The translations under genes and the position numbers were made by a program. Under the pieces are notes generated by a model. It was not told the origin of the DNA, searched no databases, and saw only the letters and a list, made by a program, of their open reading frames with translations. From CAWBFD01 sp963788115 (GTDB lineage Bacteria; Actinomycetota; Thermoleophilia; Solirubrobacterales; 70-9), in NCBI GenBank assembly GCA_963788115.1, contig CAWBFD010000003.1, forward strand, positions 372,001-436,000: a DNA stretch of 64,000 nucleotides. The letters are read 5' to 3'. Of this stretch, positions 32,007 through 41,792 are shown piece by piece; the first letter of the stretch is position 1; each line of letters starts with the position of its first letter.

Positions 32007-35000
32007 CTACCGCTTGGCCACCTTTAGGACCGCGTTGGTGCGGATCGTGGGCAGCCCCTGGGCGGTCGCCGTGAAGGTCACCCGGACCCGCTTCCCGCGC
32101 GCCTTGCGGGTGGGCTTGATCTTGAACTTGGGCGCGACCTTTGCGCCGGCGGCCAAGCTCGCGGCGGTGGCGCAGGCCTTCCCGACCACCCTCGCCTTGC
32201 CCTTCGGCGCCCTCGCGCAGACCCGGACCTGGCTCGCCTGGGCGTCGCCCGTGTTGGTGGCCGTCGCGGTGAACGTCGCCCGCTCGCCTGCCTTCACCGT
32301 CTTACGCTTCGGCCTGACCGAGAGGCCCAGCTCCGGCGCGCCCTCGTCGCCTTCGATCGCGAAGGCGACCGAGCTCACTTCCTCCTCGTTGCCGGCGTTG
32401 TCGACCGAGCGGAAATCGACCTCGTGCGCGCCCTCATCGGACACCGTGAACTCGGTGACGAATGGATCGTCGCCGCCGTCGTTCTGGCTTTGGACCCAGT
32501 CGCCGGGGTCGTCCGAATCGATCCTGTATTCGGTGAAGTCGACGCCCGAGGATTCACCGCCGCCCGCGGCGACGTTCGCCGTCCCGACCATGCCCTCCCA
32601 GGCGCCTTCCGAGACGAACGAATGGATCTTGCAGACGAACGTCCAGCTCCCCGCTTCGGAGAACGTGGCGGAGACCGGATCGCCGCCGGCGGGCACCGGG
32701 CCGTCCGTGACCTGGGTCCCGGCGGAATCCGGCGGCCTCGTCGGGCGCAATCAGCCACACGTCGTGGTTGAAGTTGGCGCTCGCGGGGAAGTTCCACTGG
32801 ATCTCGTCGCCGAGCGCGAGCTCGACCTCGCTCGGGCTCCAGCTCGCGGGCTGGGCGTCGACCTGGTGGGTCTCCGGCTCGCCGCCGCCGCCGGCGGCGG
32901 GGTCGGTCGCCGAAAGCGTCACGTCGACCGGCCCGTCGTAGGTCGCCACGGGGTCCGCCCCGTTCAGCTGCACGTCGGTCTCGGGCGGGGTCTCGTCGCC
33001 GGGCTCCTCGTCGCACTCCGGATCCTCCGGCGTGAAGCGCACGTAGTCGAACATCGCCTGGGTCGACCCGTTGGCGCCGTAGGCCCCGATGTAGATCGGC
33101 CCCTCGCTCTGGGGCATGATCTCCTCGATGTTCAGGCTCGCCGCGGCGCCGGTGTTGATCGACACCCAGTTGGGGTTGACCTCGGGGTCGGTGAGCGAGT
33201 AGAAGCCCTCGATCTCGTCGCCGGTCCGGGTGATCCGGATCCAGAACGGGCCGGCCAGGTTCTCCTCCGCGGGCGCGTTGCCGACCCGGTCGCCGAGGAT
33301 CCGGTCACCGCCCGCCGGACCATTCTGGGCCGATGCCTCGAAGAACGTACTCGCCCCCTCATCGTCCGCGTTGCGGTCATGTGTGTAGGAGATGAAGTGC
33401 TTGTTCGGCTCGAGGACGTTCTCCTGCCAGACGATCAGACCGACCTTCGCGAAGAGGCTCTGTCCCGAGGCGTCCTCGTTCAGGTCGGGTGCGCTGATCT
33501 TCGCGACCGCCTCCCAGTCGTCCAGCGGCATCTCCTGGCCGAGAACCGAAGTCGGTCCGGGCCGGTCGGCGTCGAAGCTGAAGCTGCTGTGCGTGAGGAC
33601 GAGGTTGCCGTCCTCGACGAACGGCTCGGTCTCGGTGCTCGGGTGCAGGAAGCTCCACTTGGCGGTGTCGAGCTCCGCCGCATCGAACTCGTCGGACGGA
33701 CACTGGTTCGGGCACTCCGCCCGGTCGGGCTCGACCGTGACCGAGTGGAAGCTCGCCGTCGGCTGGCCCGCTCCCGCCTGGGTCGAGGCGGTCGCGTATA
33801 CGCCGATCCGCGGACTCGCGATCCCGGTCAGGTCGGTGGTCCCGATCTCGGTCCAGGTCTCGCCGTCGGCGGAGAACTCGGATGTGACCGCGTTGCCGTC
33901 GGCGGAGACCAGCCGCAGGAAGTACGTACTCGGCACGTCACCGGCGCCGGCGCCGCCCGGGAACTCGGCGGCGCCCCCGAGCTCCTTGATCAGCTCGAAG
34001 TTGCGGGCGCCGTTCCAGACCATGCCGGTCTTGATGTAGTTGTCGTCGTCGCCATACACGATCAGGCCGGCGTTCTGGAAGTTCTGGGTCGGGTCCCAGG
34101 TCATCTCGGTGGTGATGCTCCACGGCGCACCGCCGCCACCAGGCAGCTCCTGGAGGACGATGTTCGGCATCCCGGTCTCGCCCTGGAAGATGTCCATGGG
34201 CGCCGAAACCAAGTGCAGGGCGCCGTCGGAGACCGACAGACGCTCGTCGTCGCGGCGGATCACCTCCCAGCGCTCGGTGTCGAGCTCGGTGCCGTCGAAC
34301 TCGTCCGACCGCGGGGGTCCGCAGTCGATCTCTTCGCGGACGTTGATCGTCACCGTGTCGGTGGTGACTCCGGCGGCGTCGGTGACGGTCAGGGTGACCT
34401 CGTAGGTGCCGACCTCGGCGTAGGTGTGGATCGGGTTGACCTCGGTCGAGGTCTCGCCGTCGCCGAAGTCCCACTCGTAGGTGGGCGGATCCTCGGCGCC
34501 GCGGTCCGAGAGCTCGCCGGTGAACTGGACCTCGAGCGGCGCCGCGCCGGAGGTCGGGGTCGCGCTCGCTTCGGCGAGCGCCGGGAGGCCGCCGGTGCGT
34601 TGCTCGATCCGGTAGAGCCCGGAGTCGGGGTTGATCCCGGTCGCCGCGAAGTTGAAGTTGTTGCCCCACTCGATGATGTAGAGCGCCCCGTCGGGGCCGA
34701 GCTCGATGTCGTGCGGATGGCGGAAGTCCTCGTTCGGCATGAACTCCTCGCTGGTCACGTAGTCGCCGTTCTGGTCGAGGGTCGTGGCCATCATCAGGTT
34801 GCGGGTCCAGTCGCCCCAGAAGAGCTTCCCGTCGAAGTACTCGGAGAGCTTCACGTCGGAGTCGAGCCCGGGGTCGAAGTGGTAGACGGGGCCGCCCATC
34901 GCCGCCCGGGCGCCCGACGCCGGGATCTCCGGGAACTCGGGCGAGGAGCCGTACGGGTACCAGATCAGCGGCTCGCTGACCGGGGGCAGGGTGTCGATCC

Positions 35001-36951
35001 CGGTGTTGAGCGGGGAGTCGTTGGTGGGGCCGTTCTCGCAGTCGTACTGCTCGCCGGAGGTGCCGGTGGCGTAGTCGTACTCGTAGTAGCCCTGGCCGGC
35101 GAGGCAGAACGGCCAGCCCATGTTCGCGGCCTCGCGGATCTGGTTGATCGTGTCGTAGCCGCGGGGGCCGCGGGGGTTGGTCGCGCAACCGCCGCCGTTG
35201 GCGGGGAAGCAGTCGTTGCCGGCGTCGGGGCCGACCTGGCCGAGGTAGACCCAGCCGGTCTCGGGGTCGACCGTGAACCGGAACGGGTTGCGGAAGCCCA
35301 TCGCGTAGATCTCCGGGCGCCCGAGGGCGGGGTCGTAGACGCCGCCGGGGAACAGGTCGTCGTACTGGCCCGAGGTGAACAGGTTCTGGTCGTCGACGGC
35401 GTAGGTCGAGTCGAGGCCGGGTGGGTCGGTGGGCTCGGCCGACTCGAGCGGGTCGATTCGGATCAGCTTCCCGCGCAGGTCGGCGGCGTTGCCCGCGGTG
35501 CGCCGGGCGTCGAAGGCGTGGCGCGCGTCCGCGGGGTCGCTGAGGGTGCAGCCGTCGGTGCCCGGTCCCGGCCCGCACTCGCGGGCGTCGATCGGGGCGT
35601 ATCCGCCGGTCTGGAACGGGGTCGTGTCGTCGGCCGTGGTCAGGTAGAGGAAGCCGTCCGGCCCGAAGGCGAGCGAGCCCGCCGAGTGGCAGCAGGTGCG
35701 CCGCTGGTGGGGGATCTCGAGCAGGACCACCTCGGAGCTCATGTCGAGCGCTCCCACCTCGCCGGCCCCGGGGTCGAAGGTGAAGCGCGAGAGGTGCTGG
35801 GTCCCCATCTGGTTCTGGGGGCCGGGGACCGAGTAGTAGAGGTAGATGAAGTTGTTGGTGTCGAAGTTCGGGTCGAGGGCGATCCCGAGCAGGCCGTTCT
35901 CGTTGCGGCGGTGGACCGGGATCTCGCCGACGACGTAGGTCTCGTCGGTCCCCGGGTCATACATCTTCACCGCCGAGTTGAACGAGTCGAGCGCGCCGGC
36001 GCCGATCTCGATGAAGAACACGCGGCCGTCTGAGGCGACCGCGAGCTCCATCGGGTTCTCGGTCTCGTCGTCGAGGGTCACCTTGGTCAGCGAGGCCTCG
36101 GTCGGCAGCCCGGCGCGGGCGGGGCCGCAGTCGCCGGGCTCCTCCCCGGCCGCCCACTCGAGCGCGCCGGAGATGTGGTCGAGGTAGCGCTGGTCGGACC
36201 AGGCCAGGGTGGCGCCGTCGGCGGCGTGGCCGATCGCGGTGTAGAAGTTGCGCCCGCCGTCGTAGGTGGAGCACCAGGCGATCGGGTGGCCGGGGCCGTG
36301 CTCGCCGCCGTCGTAGGTCGACTCGTCGACGGTGAGCAGGACGTGGACCTGCTCGCGGGGGTCGGCGTCGAAGTTGTACCACTCGTCGGTCCACTGGAAC
36401 GAGGCCGGGAGCTCCGCGGTCGCCGGGTGGGTGGGGTCGGCGACCTCGACCGTCCCCTCCTGGATCGGCGGGTGGTTGTTGAACAGGCCGCCGCCCATCA
36501 TGTCGCGCTTCCACGCCCAGGCCTTGTCGGCGTTGGCGTCGGCATGGATGCGGACGGCGCCGCCGCCGCTCTGGGTCCAGCGCTCGAACGCGGTCCGCTG
36601 GTCCTGGTTCAGGATCCCCTCGCCGTCGGTGTTGAGGAAGGCGACGACGTCGTAGTTGCGCAGGTTGTGGCTGGTGAAGTCGCCGGCGTCCTCGGAGTGG
36701 GTGACGTCGAAGTCCTCGGCCGCGGCCATCGTGTCGAAGGCGGCGTGGCCGGCGTTGATCGCGGCGGTGTGGCGGAAGCCGGTGGTGCGGGAGAAGACGA
36801 GCACCGAGTAGCGGCCGTCCCCGACTTGGGCGGTCGCGGTCCCGGGGGCCGCGGCGGAGCCACCCAGCGTCGATGCGAGAACCAGTCCGCCCAGCAGCAG
36901 CGCCAGGGCCCAAATGGACCAAGTCCGCCGGTCCCACAACGTCGAAGTCAT
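32007..36951 (-). CDS. Secreted ThuA / PQQ-propeller / PKD / LamG / blue-copper protein (one frameshift)
   Basis: ATG 36951 (GGAGGAGATCGG upstream) is chosen over a weaker upstream start at 37008. The N-terminal half (signal, ThuA, PQQ-type propeller, PKD) is nearly identical to the genes starting at 14062 and 51838. The C-terminal half diverges: two DUF1349/LamG modules (CGPPRSDEFDG, CPSDEFDAAELDTAKW), then a plastocyanin-like domain with ligands in NFNHDVWLI, FVCKIHS and GMVGTANV, an Ig/OmpL47 repeat, and the C-x14-C module (VRVCARAPKGKARVVGKAC). A one-base frameshift near 32738, inside the copper domain between WLIAPDEAA and the following SAGTQVTDG, splits it; the span is 3n+1 bases. It is first in a run of five closely spaced genes ending at 19364, so probably the head of an operon. 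Confidence 0.85.
34425..36951 (-). repeat. Long direct repeat, copy 2
   Basis: Near-identical to 11530-14000 and 49300-51838. Identity with the 49300-51838 copy continues through the signal peptide to the start codon and ribosome-binding site, so these two are the closest pair. Confidence 0.9.
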
Positions 36952-36974
36952 CCGATCTCCTCCTGAGCCCCTGC

Positions 36975-36989
36975 TTTCGTAATGCGGAA
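36975..36989. promoter_or_regulatory. TTCCG-N5-CGGAA palindromic operator
   Basis: TTTCGTAATGCGGAA is followed 6 bp later by a second half-site, so TGCGGAA-N6-TTCCGCA (36983-37002) is itself a perfect inverted repeat. It lies downstream of the -10 box by 25 bp. Confidence 0.6.
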
Positions 36990-37013
36990 GTACGATTCCG
37001 CAGTGCACATCGC

Positions 37014-37042
37014 ACCGTAATCCAGGCCGGGGCCCCTGTCAA
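37014..37042 (-). promoter_or_regulatory. Promoter of the 36951 gene (TTGACA-N17-TACGGT)
   Basis: Minus-strand TTGACA lies at 37042-37037 and TACGGT at 37019-37014, with a 17-bp spacer. It is located in the 108-bp gap after the GH10 gene and would drive the 36951-to-19364 gene run. Confidence 0.7.
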
Positions 37043-37059
37043 GCGTGCTCAGGCGTGAT

Positions 37060-39072
37060 TCACCGCCCCACGATCAACCGGGCGACGGCGCGCTTGGTGG
37101 CGATCTCCTGGCCGCGGGCGACGAACCGGATCCGGGTCAGCTTCCCGCGGGCGCGGCGAGTGATCCGGAAGCGGAAGGCCTCCCCTTTCCGTCGCCCGGA
37201 GGGCAGGCTCGCAACCGCTCGGCAGCGCGGACCGACGATTCTGAGCCGTGCGCGTGGGGCGGCCGCGCAGACCCTGACCTCACCCGTCGGGCGGGTGCCG
37301 GTGCTGGCCACCCGGGCGCGGTACCTGACCCGCTTGCGCTTCTTGCCGACGCGCCGCACGGTCGGAAGCGCGGCGAGGTCGACGGCCGGTTCGCCGACCG
37401 GCGGCTCGACGCTCACCGGGACCGAGTCGGAGACCTCGAATTCAAAGTCGGAGACCGTCAGCTCGGCGAGGTATGACCCCGGGTCCTCGTAGGTGTGGGT
37501 CGGGTTCTGCTGATCGGAGGTCGCACCGTCGCCGAAGTCCCAGCTGTAGGCGAGCTCGTCGCCGTCGGCGTCGGAGGCCTCGGCTGTGAACGACACCTGA
37601 AGCGGAGCCTCGCCCGTCAGCGGATCGCCGGCGATCGCGTCGAGTGCCGGCGGCGCGTTCCGATGGCGGATCGTCACGTCGGCTTCGTCGCTCGTGTGGA
37701 AGCCGTCGCTCACGCGAACCTTCAACGAGTACGGTGAAATCCTCCGATCGAGGAGCTCTGGATTCGCGACGCGGATCTCCCCCGTGCTCGATTCGATCGC
37801 GAAGATCTCCGCGCCCGTGCCGCCCGTGATCTGCCAGGTGAACGTCCGGAGATCCAGGCGACCGATCCGCGCGGCCCAGTCGTCAGCCTCGACCGTTCCG
37901 ACGGGATCGTCGACGTCGTCGCCGAGCTCGAAGCTTTGCCCCGGCGTGATCACCGGCGCAATCGCGTTGACGTAGGCGAGGAGCCAGTGCGCCGCGGGCT
38001 TGAGCACGCCGGTCGAGAGCACGATCGGCGCGTTCTGGGCGTTCCTCCAGTGGTTCGGCTCCCGCCAGCCCCAAAGCGTGATCCCTTCGACCGCCGGATG
38101 CTCCCAGAAGGTGGGAAAGACCCGGCGATAGTCCGCCAGCTGCACCTCGTCTCCCGGCACTCCGCCTGCCGCGAGCCCGTCGATGTCGAGCTCGGTGACC
38201 TGGATCGGCAAGCCAGTCGCGGCGAGGCGATCGAGGTTCGCCTCATGTACAGCCATGTCGCCACCGGTCGAGAACGCATGGCCCTGGACCCCGATCGCAT
38301 CGATCAGATCCTCGCCCTGGAGGATCTCGATGATCTCAAGGTACTCGGTCGTCGCAGCCGTCGAGTTCGTGATGCTGAAGTCGTTGATCATCAGCTTGGC
38401 GTCGGGCCCGAAGTGCTGCCGCGCCAGGCGGAAGGCGTTGAGGACCCAGTCCCACCCCGTGCCGTCGGTGTCGTTGTGGCCGCCGAGAGCCTGCAGATAG
38501 TCGCCGCTGGGGGGACAGTCGACACCCTGATTCTCCGGATGCTCACAGTCGGGTGGATCGTGCAGGGGTTCGTTCACCACCTGGATCCAGTCGATGTCGG
38601 GATAGCGCGCCGCCACAGCCGCGAACCACTGGTGGATCTCCAAGAGCTGCTCGTCGGGCGCCAGCGACGCCATCCACGTCGGCTGCTGGTTGCCCCAGAC
38701 CAGGACGTGGAAGTTGAGCGGGAAGTCGTTGTCCTTGGCGAAGTTGTAGATCGCGTCGAGATTCTCCCAGCGCATGGGCGCGGTTCGCGTAAGCCCCGCC
38801 GCGCTCCCCCATTTGCCCGCGTTCTCCGGCGTGACCTGGTTGAAGAACTGCGTGAACATCGGATCGGTGAAGAGGTTCACGCTGCCGAGGAACTTGTCTT
38901 CGCCGCTGATCGGGAAATCCCCGGCGGCGGGGGAGGGATGGTCCTGCGCGCTCGCCGGCGGCGGCGCTGTTGCGCCGGAGCCCCCTCCGGTTGCAGCCAG
39001 CGCCAGCGCGCCAAGCAACAGCGCCAGAAGCCAGGCCAGCCAGGGGGTCCGATAACGCGACGTCGACTTCAC
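37060..39072 (-). CDS. Secreted GH10 endo-1,4-beta-xylanase with cadherin, PKD and Ig modules
   Basis: This intact 670-residue protein starts at GTG 39072, with GAGGA 8 nt upstream. It has a signal peptide (WLAWLLALLLGALALAATGG), then a GH10 catalytic domain at about residues 50-395. The acid/base Glu168 is in QVVNEPL and the nucleophile Glu294 in QVTELDI; NFHVLVWGNQQPTW and GITLWGW are also typical of GH10. A cadherin-like repeat, a PKD domain (YSWDFGDGAT) and the C-terminal C-x14-C module (VRVCAAAPRARLRIVGPRC) follow. It cleaves internal beta-1,4-xylosidic bonds, complementing the GH67 glucuronidase 5 kb away. The start GTG overlaps the stop of a degenerate flavoprotein fragment. No family promoter palindrome is seen upstream. 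Confidence 0.93.
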   Translation of the reverse strand: MKSTSRYRTPWLAWLLALLLGALALAATGGGSGATAPPPASAQDHPSPAAGDFPISGEDKFLGSVNLFTDPMFTQFFNQVTPENAGKWGSAAGLTRTAPMRWENLDAIYNFAKDNDFPLNFHVLVWGNQQPTWMASLAPDEQLLEIHQWFAAVAARYPDIDWIQVVNEPLHDPPDCEHPENQGVDCPPSGDYLQALGGHNDTDGTGWDWVLNAFRLARQHFGPDAKLMINDFSITNSTAATTEYLEIIEILQGEDLIDAIGVQGHAFSTGGDMAVHEANLDRLAATGLPIQVTELDIDGLAAGGVPGDEVQLADYRRVFPTFWEHPAVEGITLWGWREPNHWRNAQNAPIVLSTGVLKPAAHWLLAYVNAIAPVITPGQSFELGDDVDDPVGTVEADDWAARIGRLDLRTFTWQITGGTGAEIFAIESSTGEIRVANPELLDRRISPYSLKVRVSDGFHTSDEADVTIRHRNAPPALDAIAGDPLTGEAPLQVSFTAEASDADGDELAYSWDFGDGATSDQQNPTHTYEDPGSYLAELTVSDFEFEVSDSVPVSVEPPVGEPAVDLAALPTVRRVGKKRKRVRYRARVASTGTRPTGEVRVCAAAPRARLRIVGPRCRAVASLPSGRRKGEAFRFRITRRARGKLTRIRFVARGQEIATKRAVARLIVGR

Positions 39073-39452
39073 CCCGTGTCCTCGTACTGGACCGTCCCCA
39101 CCGAGACCTGCGCCTGTCCGATCATGGCCATCGGATTGATGTTGTCAGCACCGCGGCCCAACCTGCTTCGTGGACGAATACTCCCCGTCGAGCTGCGCAG
39201 GATCGACCACATGGAAGCATCGACTGCAATCAGCCTCGTGCTCGTGGCCAGCGCGCCGCTCGGTGGATGGGAGCCGCACATCGGCCATGCCTTACGTCCG
39301 AACATGAGGTCGAGCTTCGAGAAGCCGAAGCCGAAGGAGTCGTTTCGGTCGATCAGGGTCACGCGCACCTCGTCGGCGAGCGACTCCGAGAGCCTGAACG
39401 CGAGCTCCAGGCCGGCGAACCCGGCGCCGAGAATGAGGACGTGCTTCTGCAC
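39069..39452 (-). pseudogene. Remnant of an FAD/NAD-dependent oxidoreductase (NDH-2/SQR-like)
   Basis: GTG 39452 opens with a dinucleotide-binding motif (KHVLILGAGFAGLELAFRL) and LIDRNDSFGFGFSKLDLMFG, as in type II NADH dehydrogenases and sulfide:quinone reductases. After about residue 48 similarity stops and an unrelated tail runs to a TGA overlapping the GH10 start (GTGA). Full-length relatives are about 400 residues, so this is a truncated leftover. It may be translated and couple into the xylanase, but no function is claimed. Confidence 0.6.
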
Positions 39453-39737
39453 CGAACCGCGACGACAGCCGCCCCAACTCAAGGGCGCAGATGCCGGCGC
39501 ATGAACTCGAGCTGGTGTGGGCCGGAGCCGCTCGACGTTGACGCCGGCTGCTGCCTTCGCGTGTGAACGCGGCACTCTCGCCGAGACTCGGTCGGCTCCT
39601 GCTGTGGCCCATAGGGAGCCTCCGACTGGACTTCTACCTCGCTCGGGGCGTTTGCGGGAGTGACGCCGCCCTGGCCATGTGCGACCGCGAGACTGAGGTT
39701 CACCCCGTATATGGGGATGAACCTCAATCTCGGACGC
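39453..39737. other. Intergenic region between the flavoprotein remnant and the TIM-barrel gene
   Basis: About 285 bp without a supportable gene. It holds one strong hairpin at 39695-39725. No TTCCG palindrome or clear -35/-10 pair was recognised here. Confidence 0.5.
39695..39725 (-). terminator. Hairpin after the TIM-barrel gene
   Basis: GAGGTTCACCCC (39695-39706), a GTATAT loop, then GGGG, a bulged A and TGAACCTC form a 12-bp stem directly downstream of the operon end at 39738. No T-run follows, so this is a terminator-like hairpin rather than a classical intrinsic terminator. Confidence 0.55.
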
Positions 39738-40563
39738 TCAGCTCGGTGCGAGCGCCTTGAACCGGCGCATGTTCTCGACCATCGCCGTCTCCGTCGGCAG
39801 CCGCTCCATGCTCGAGGCGCCGAAGAAGCCGACCACGCCCGAGGTCCGCTCGAGCACGTAGGCGGCGTCCTCGGGCTCGGCGATCGGGCCGCCGTGACAG
39901 AGGACGATGACGTCGGGGTTGACCGCCACGGCCGCATCGCGCATTGCCTGGATCCGCTCGACGCAGTCGTCGAGCGTGAGTGCCGTCTCGGCCCCGATCA
40001 TGCCCTTCGTGGTCAGTCCCATGTGGGGGACCAGCACATCCGCGCCGGCACCGGGTCATCGCCTCGGCGGAGTCCGCGTCGAACACGTAGGGGGCGGTCA
40101 GGAGGCCCAGCTCCCCGGCGGCGCCGATCATCTCCACCTCGAGCGCATAGCCCATCCCGGTCTCCTCGAGGTTGGCGCGGAAGGTGCCGTCGATGAGTCC
40201 GACAGTGGGGAAGTTCTGGACCCCGGCGAAGCCCGCGTCGGCGACCTCGCGCAGGAAGTTCGGCATCAGCCGGAACGGGTCGGTGCCGCAGACGCCGGCC
40301 AGCACCGGGGTGTCCTCGACGATCGGCAGCACCTCCCCCGCCATCTCCATCACGATCGCGTTCGCGTCGCCGTAGGACAGGAGCCCGGCCAGGGATCCCC
40401 GCCCCGCCATCCGGTAGCGCCCCGAGTTGTAGATGATGATCAGGTCGCTGCCGCCCTGCTCCGCGCACTTGGCCGAGAGCCCGGTGCCCGCCCCGGCGCC
40501 GATGATCACGCCGCCCCCATCGAGCGTGGCCCGCAGCTTCGCTCGCGCCTCCTCGCCGGTCAT
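39738..40563 (-). CDS. TIM-barrel PEP-hydrolase-like / Tm-1 C-terminal-type protein (one frameshift)
   Basis: ATG 40563 overlaps the upstream stop (ATGA). The sequence matches the TIM-barrel family annotated as phosphoenolpyruvate-hydrolase-like (GGGVIIGAGAGTGLSAKCAE, LPIVEDTPVLAGVCGTDPF, GFAGVQNFPTVGLIDG, LVPHMGLTTKGMIGAE). One extra base near 40058, between EAMTR and GADVLVPHMG, shifts the frame; the span is 3n+1 bases. Normal length would be about 275 residues. In plants this domain is fused to the UPF0261 domain in the Tm-1 protein; here they are adjacent genes. Biochemical function in bacteria is not established. It is last in the liv-type operon. Confidence 0.85.
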
Positions 40564-41792
40564 GAGGCCTGCTTCCCGCCGTCCTCCTGCATGTACTCGT
40601 CCAGCTTCTCGACCATCGCCGCGGCGAACTCCGGATCGTTGATGTGCAGGTCGAGCTCGTGGAGCTCGACGTTTCCGTCGAGTCCGGAGCGCAGCGCGCC
40701 GAAGAGCGCGGCGTCCGCTTCCGGATCCCAGAACGGGCCACCCTCGGCATCGATCATCGACACCCCCCGCAGGGGGACGAACAGCGCCACCGGGCCCGTC
40801 GCGGCCGAGAGCTTGGCGGCGATCCGCTGCCCCAGCTCCGCGCACTCCTCCGGCGTGGTCCGCATCAGCGTCACCACCGGGTTGTGGACGTAGAGGTTCC
40901 GGTCCTCGAACTGTTCCGGGACGGTGTCGCGGGCGCCGAAGTTGACCATGTCGAGAGCGCCCAGCGAGACCACCTGCGGCAACCCCAGCCGGCCCGCCAT
41001 CTCGAGCCGATCCGGCCCCGCCGAGAGCACGCCGCCGACCAGATCGTCGCAGAGCTCGGTCGTGGTCGCGTCGAGCACGCCTCGGACGAAGCCGGACTCC
41101 ATCAGGCCCTCCATCGCCTGCCCGCCGACCCCGGTGGCGTGGAACACGACCGGCTCATAGCCGCGCCGGTCGAGATCCTCGCGAGCCGCGGTCACGCAGG
41201 GGGTGGTCACCCCGAACATCGTCAGGCCCACGAGCGGCCGCTCCTCCGCGAGCCGGACCGGTGGGGCCTTGACCATCCCGGCCATCGCCGCCGCCGCGTT
41301 CGCCAGCACCCGGGCGGAGATCGAGTTGACGCCCGCGACGTCGGCCACCGAGGCCATCATGGTCACATCCCGCGAGCCCACGTAGTCGCGGGTGTCCCCG
41401 GCGGCCATCGTCGAGACCATCAGCTTCGGAACCCCCACCGGCAGCGCCTGCATCGCGCGCGTCGCGATCGCCGTGTTGCCGGACCCGCCCGCGGCAAGCA
41501 CCCCGTCGATCCGCCCCTCGTCGTGCAACCGCTGGGCGAGGACGGCGGCGGCGGCGGCCATCGCGGTGACCGCGGCCCCTCGGTCGCGGGCCTCGGCGAG
41601 CGCGGCGAGGTCGGCCCCGGTTCCGGCGGCAACCTCCTCGCGCGAGATGTCCGGCTCGGCAAGTGGCGGATCGAGGGTGCCGACGTCCGCGAGCACCACC
41701 TCCACCCCGGCGTCGCGCAGGCGGTCGCGCAGATAGGCGTACTCCTCGCCCTTGGTGTCGAGCGTGCCGATGAGAAGGACGCTGGGGCTCAC
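40560..41792 (-). CDS. UPF0261 / Tm-1-like ATP-binding domain protein, 410 aa
   Basis: GTG 41792 overlaps the cupin stop (GTGA) and the protein ends overlapping the next start (ATGA), showing translational coupling. Recognisable family motifs are VLLIGTLDTKGEEYAYLRD, VLAAGGSGNTAIATRAMQAL, GVPKLMVSTMAAGDTRDYVG, EPVVFHATGVGGQAMEGLM and VSLGALDMVNFGARDTVP. It is full length. The family pairs with the downstream TIM-barrel protein across bacteria and is fused to it in tomato Tm-1. The role in bacteria is unknown; the operon suggests handling of whatever the adjacent ABC transporter imports. A longer apparent frame running into the cupin is an artefact of the cupin frameshift. Confidence 0.9.
   Translation of the reverse strand: MSPSVLLIGTLDTKGEEYAYLRDRLRDAGVEVVLADVGTLDPPLAEPDISREEVAAGTGADLAALAEARDRGAAVTAMAAAAAVLAQRLHDEGRIDGVLAAGGSGNTAIATRAMQALPVGVPKLMVSTMAAGDTRDYVGSRDVTMMASVADVAGVNSISARVLANAAAAMAGMVKAPPVRLAEERPLVGLTMFGVTTPCVTAAREDLDRRGYEPVVFHATGVGGQAMEGLMESGFVRGVLDATTTELCDDLVGGVLSAGPDRLEMAGRLGLPQVVSLGALDMVNFGARDTVPEQFEDRNLYVHNPVVTLMRTTPEECAELGQRIAAKLSAATGPVALFVPLRGVSMIDAEGGPFWDPEADAALFGALRSGLDGNVELHELDLHINDPEFAAAMVEKLDEYMQEDGGKQAS

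Noticed and set aside
32014..36033. Very long open frame on the plus strand (and similar ones at 11537-14140, 48160-51222, 150-1796)
   Set aside because: They lie antisense to well-recognised domain proteins and have low-complexity Val/Gly/Arg composition typical of GC-rich shadow frames.
39479..39937. Open frame between the flavoprotein remnant and the TIM-barrel gene
   Set aside because: Most of it is an alternate frame of the TIM-barrel gene and it shows no recognisable domain.
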